Assembly: GCA_963691705.1 (NCBI GenBank)
Contig: OY829537.1
Location: 54,536,304-54,600,303, forward strand
Direction: 5' to 3'
DNA from: Viola odorata
Lineage: Eukaryota > Streptophyta > Magnoliopsida > Malpighiales > Violaceae
DNA: 64,000 nt
The notes under the pieces were generated by a model that made no database searches, was not told the origin of the DNA, and worked only from the letters and a program-made list of their open reading frames with translations. The translations under genes and the position numbers were made by a program. This document shows positions 62,829-64,000 of this stretch, piece by piece (position 1 is the first letter of the stretch; each line of letters starts with the position of its first letter).

Positions 62829-64000
62829 GTGCGGACGTGACCAAACACACCATTAAAAACACGATGTGGGGACGTGACCCTTCACAACGCTTAACAGACA
62901 ACATGTGCGGACGTGACCAGACACAACATTAATAACACGAGGTGGGGGCGTGACCCTTCACAACGCTTAAGAGATGACATGTGCGGACGTGACCAGACAC
63001 AATATTAAAAACACGATGTGGGGACGTGACCCTTCATAACGCTTAACAGACGATATATGCGGACGTGACCAGACACAACATTATCAGACGACATGTGTGG
63101 ACGTGACCAGACACAACATTAACAACACGATGTGGGGCCGTGACCTTTCACAACACTTAACAGAAAACATATGCATACGTGACCAGACACAACATTATCA
63201 GACGAATGTGCGGACGTAACCAAACACAACATTAACAACACGATGTGGGGACGTGACCTTTCACAACGCTTAACAGACAACATGTGCGGAAGTGACCAGA
63301 CACAACATTATCAGATGACATGTGTGAACGTGACCAGACACAACATTAACAACACGATGTGGGGCCGTGACCTTTCACAACACTTAACAGAAAACATATG
63401 CATACGTGACCAGACACAACATTATCAGATGAATGCGCGGACGTAACCAAACACAACATTAACAACACGATGTGGGGACGTGACCTTTCACAACGCTTAA
63501 CAGACAACATGTGCGGACATGACCTGACACAACATTATATGACGACTGTGCAGACGTGACCAGACACAACATTAAAAACATGATGTGGGGACGTGACCCT
63601 TCACAACGCTTAACAAACAACATGTGCGGAAGTGACCAGACACAACATTATCAGACGACTGTGCGGACGTGATCCTTCACAATCCTTAAGAGATGACATG
63701 TGCGGATGTGACCAGACACAACATTATCAGACGACATGTGTGGACGTGACCAGACACAACATTAACAACACGATGTGGGGCCGTGACCTTTCACAACACT
63801 TAACAGAAAACATATGCATACGTGACCAGACACAACATTATCAGACGAATGTGCGGACGTGACCAGACACAGCATTAACCGACGACATGTGCGTACCTGA
63901 CCAAACACAACATTAAATACACGATGTGGGGACGTGACCCTTCACAACGCTTGACAGACAACATGTGCGGAAGTGACAAGACACAACATTATCAGACGAA
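62829..64000 (+). repeat. Terminal satellite segment, continues past the window
   Basis: Holds the AATAACACGAG, GACGATAT, GTGGGGCCG, CATATGCATACG and GTGATCCTTCACAATCC modules in the order seen across 44-60 kb. At 63851-63888 a 38-base hybrid joins a Q head and tail start (AGACACAGCATTAA) to the end of a P (CCGACGACAT). It ends inside a P monomer, so the array is not finished at 64000. Confidence 0.78.

Larger units (their letters stand above)
1..64000 (+). repeat. Satellite DNA array, 37-39-base monomers in 113-base trimers, fills the window
   Basis: Every part read consists of head-to-tail monomers starting GTGCGGACGTGACC or a one- or two-base variant. Both edges of the window fall inside monomers, so the array continues on each side. 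All monomers face the same way; I saw no reverse-complement copy. No transposon, unique spacer, RNA gene or long open frame interrupts it. Class lengths are P 37/38, Q 37 and R 39, with the usual order P-Q-R. Short open frames of 60-113 codons on both strands are phase artefacts of a period not divisible by three. Large ordered satellites of this kind are typical of eukaryotic heterochromatin; the family and species are not recognised. Confidence 0.97.

Noticed and set aside
1..64000. CRISPR array
   Set aside because: Spacing of 37-39 bases is superficially like a repeat-spacer unit, but there are no unique spacers: the tails are repeats too, and no cas gene is present.
1..64000. Large repetitive protein gene (for example a surface or silk-like protein)
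   Set aside because: Stops occur in all six frames every few monomers. P (37) and Q (37) do not preserve frame, and whole-monomer indels of 37, 75, 76 and 113 bases would shift it.
1..64000. CENP-B box or telomere repeat
   Set aside because: I found no TTCG....A..CGGG pattern and no TTAGGG-like or TTTAGGG-like run. Absence by eye is not proof; a motif scan would settle it.
1..64000. Inverted or palindromic array structure
   Set aside because: No reverse-complement monomers were seen anywhere; palindromes are limited to short words such as ACATGT, CATATG and CACGTG.

Overview
The whole 64-kb window is one uninterrupted tandem-repeat (satellite) array. I found no protein-coding gene, RNA gene, transposon, CRISPR array or unique-sequence island. 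Every stretch I read on either strand resolves into a 35-39-base monomer that opens with a GTGCGGACGTGACC-like head. There are about 1,700 copies (64,000 divided by about 37.7), all in the same orientation.

Three monomer classes share the head and differ in the tail: P (37 or 38 bases, tail with ATTATCAGACGAC), Q (37 bases, tail with ATTAAAAACACGA) and R (39 bases, tail CTTCACAACGCTTAACAG). They usually follow one another as P-Q-R, giving a 113-114-base trimer. A hand count of the consensus trimer gives 56 G+C in 113 bases, 39 A against 18 T on the given strand, and 8 CpG against about 6.9 expected.

Above the trimer is a nested series of higher-order repeats (HORs). The left part (1-22 kb) is dominated by a 30-monomer, 1,135-base HOR in four runs, two of which lie inside a 5.5-kb tandem duplication (about 10.3-15.9 and 15.9-21.3 kb). 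A 2.5-kb block at 2.1-4.6 kb returns at 23.7-26.2 kb and in part at 39.8-41.9 kb. The middle (27.5-37.8 kb) is a 3.7-3.9-kb unit present two full times plus a partial third. An 11-monomer, 416-base HOR forms two-copy runs at 21.7, 37.7 and 43.0 kb. The right part (44-64 kb) has its own variants and tandem duplications of 3.5 kb, 1.78 kb, 2.54 kb, 644 and 303 bases.

The length differences I checked between related copies are sums of whole monomers (37, 75, 76, 113 bases), and hybrid monomers sit at the joins. This is what unequal crossing-over or gene conversion in monomer register would produce. Many variants are CpG to TpG or CpA changes, suggesting cytosine methylation.

The organism is most likely a eukaryote with large satellite blocks (centromeric, pericentromeric, subtelomeric or sex-chromosome heterochromatin). 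I do not recognise the satellite family and cannot name the taxon. The short open frames (longest 113 codons) are by-products of the repeat: the GACGTGACC core carries a TGA in one frame, and the 113-base period shifts that frame from trimer to trimer. Because there are no genes, there is no pathway or operon to describe; the information in the window is the repeat architecture.
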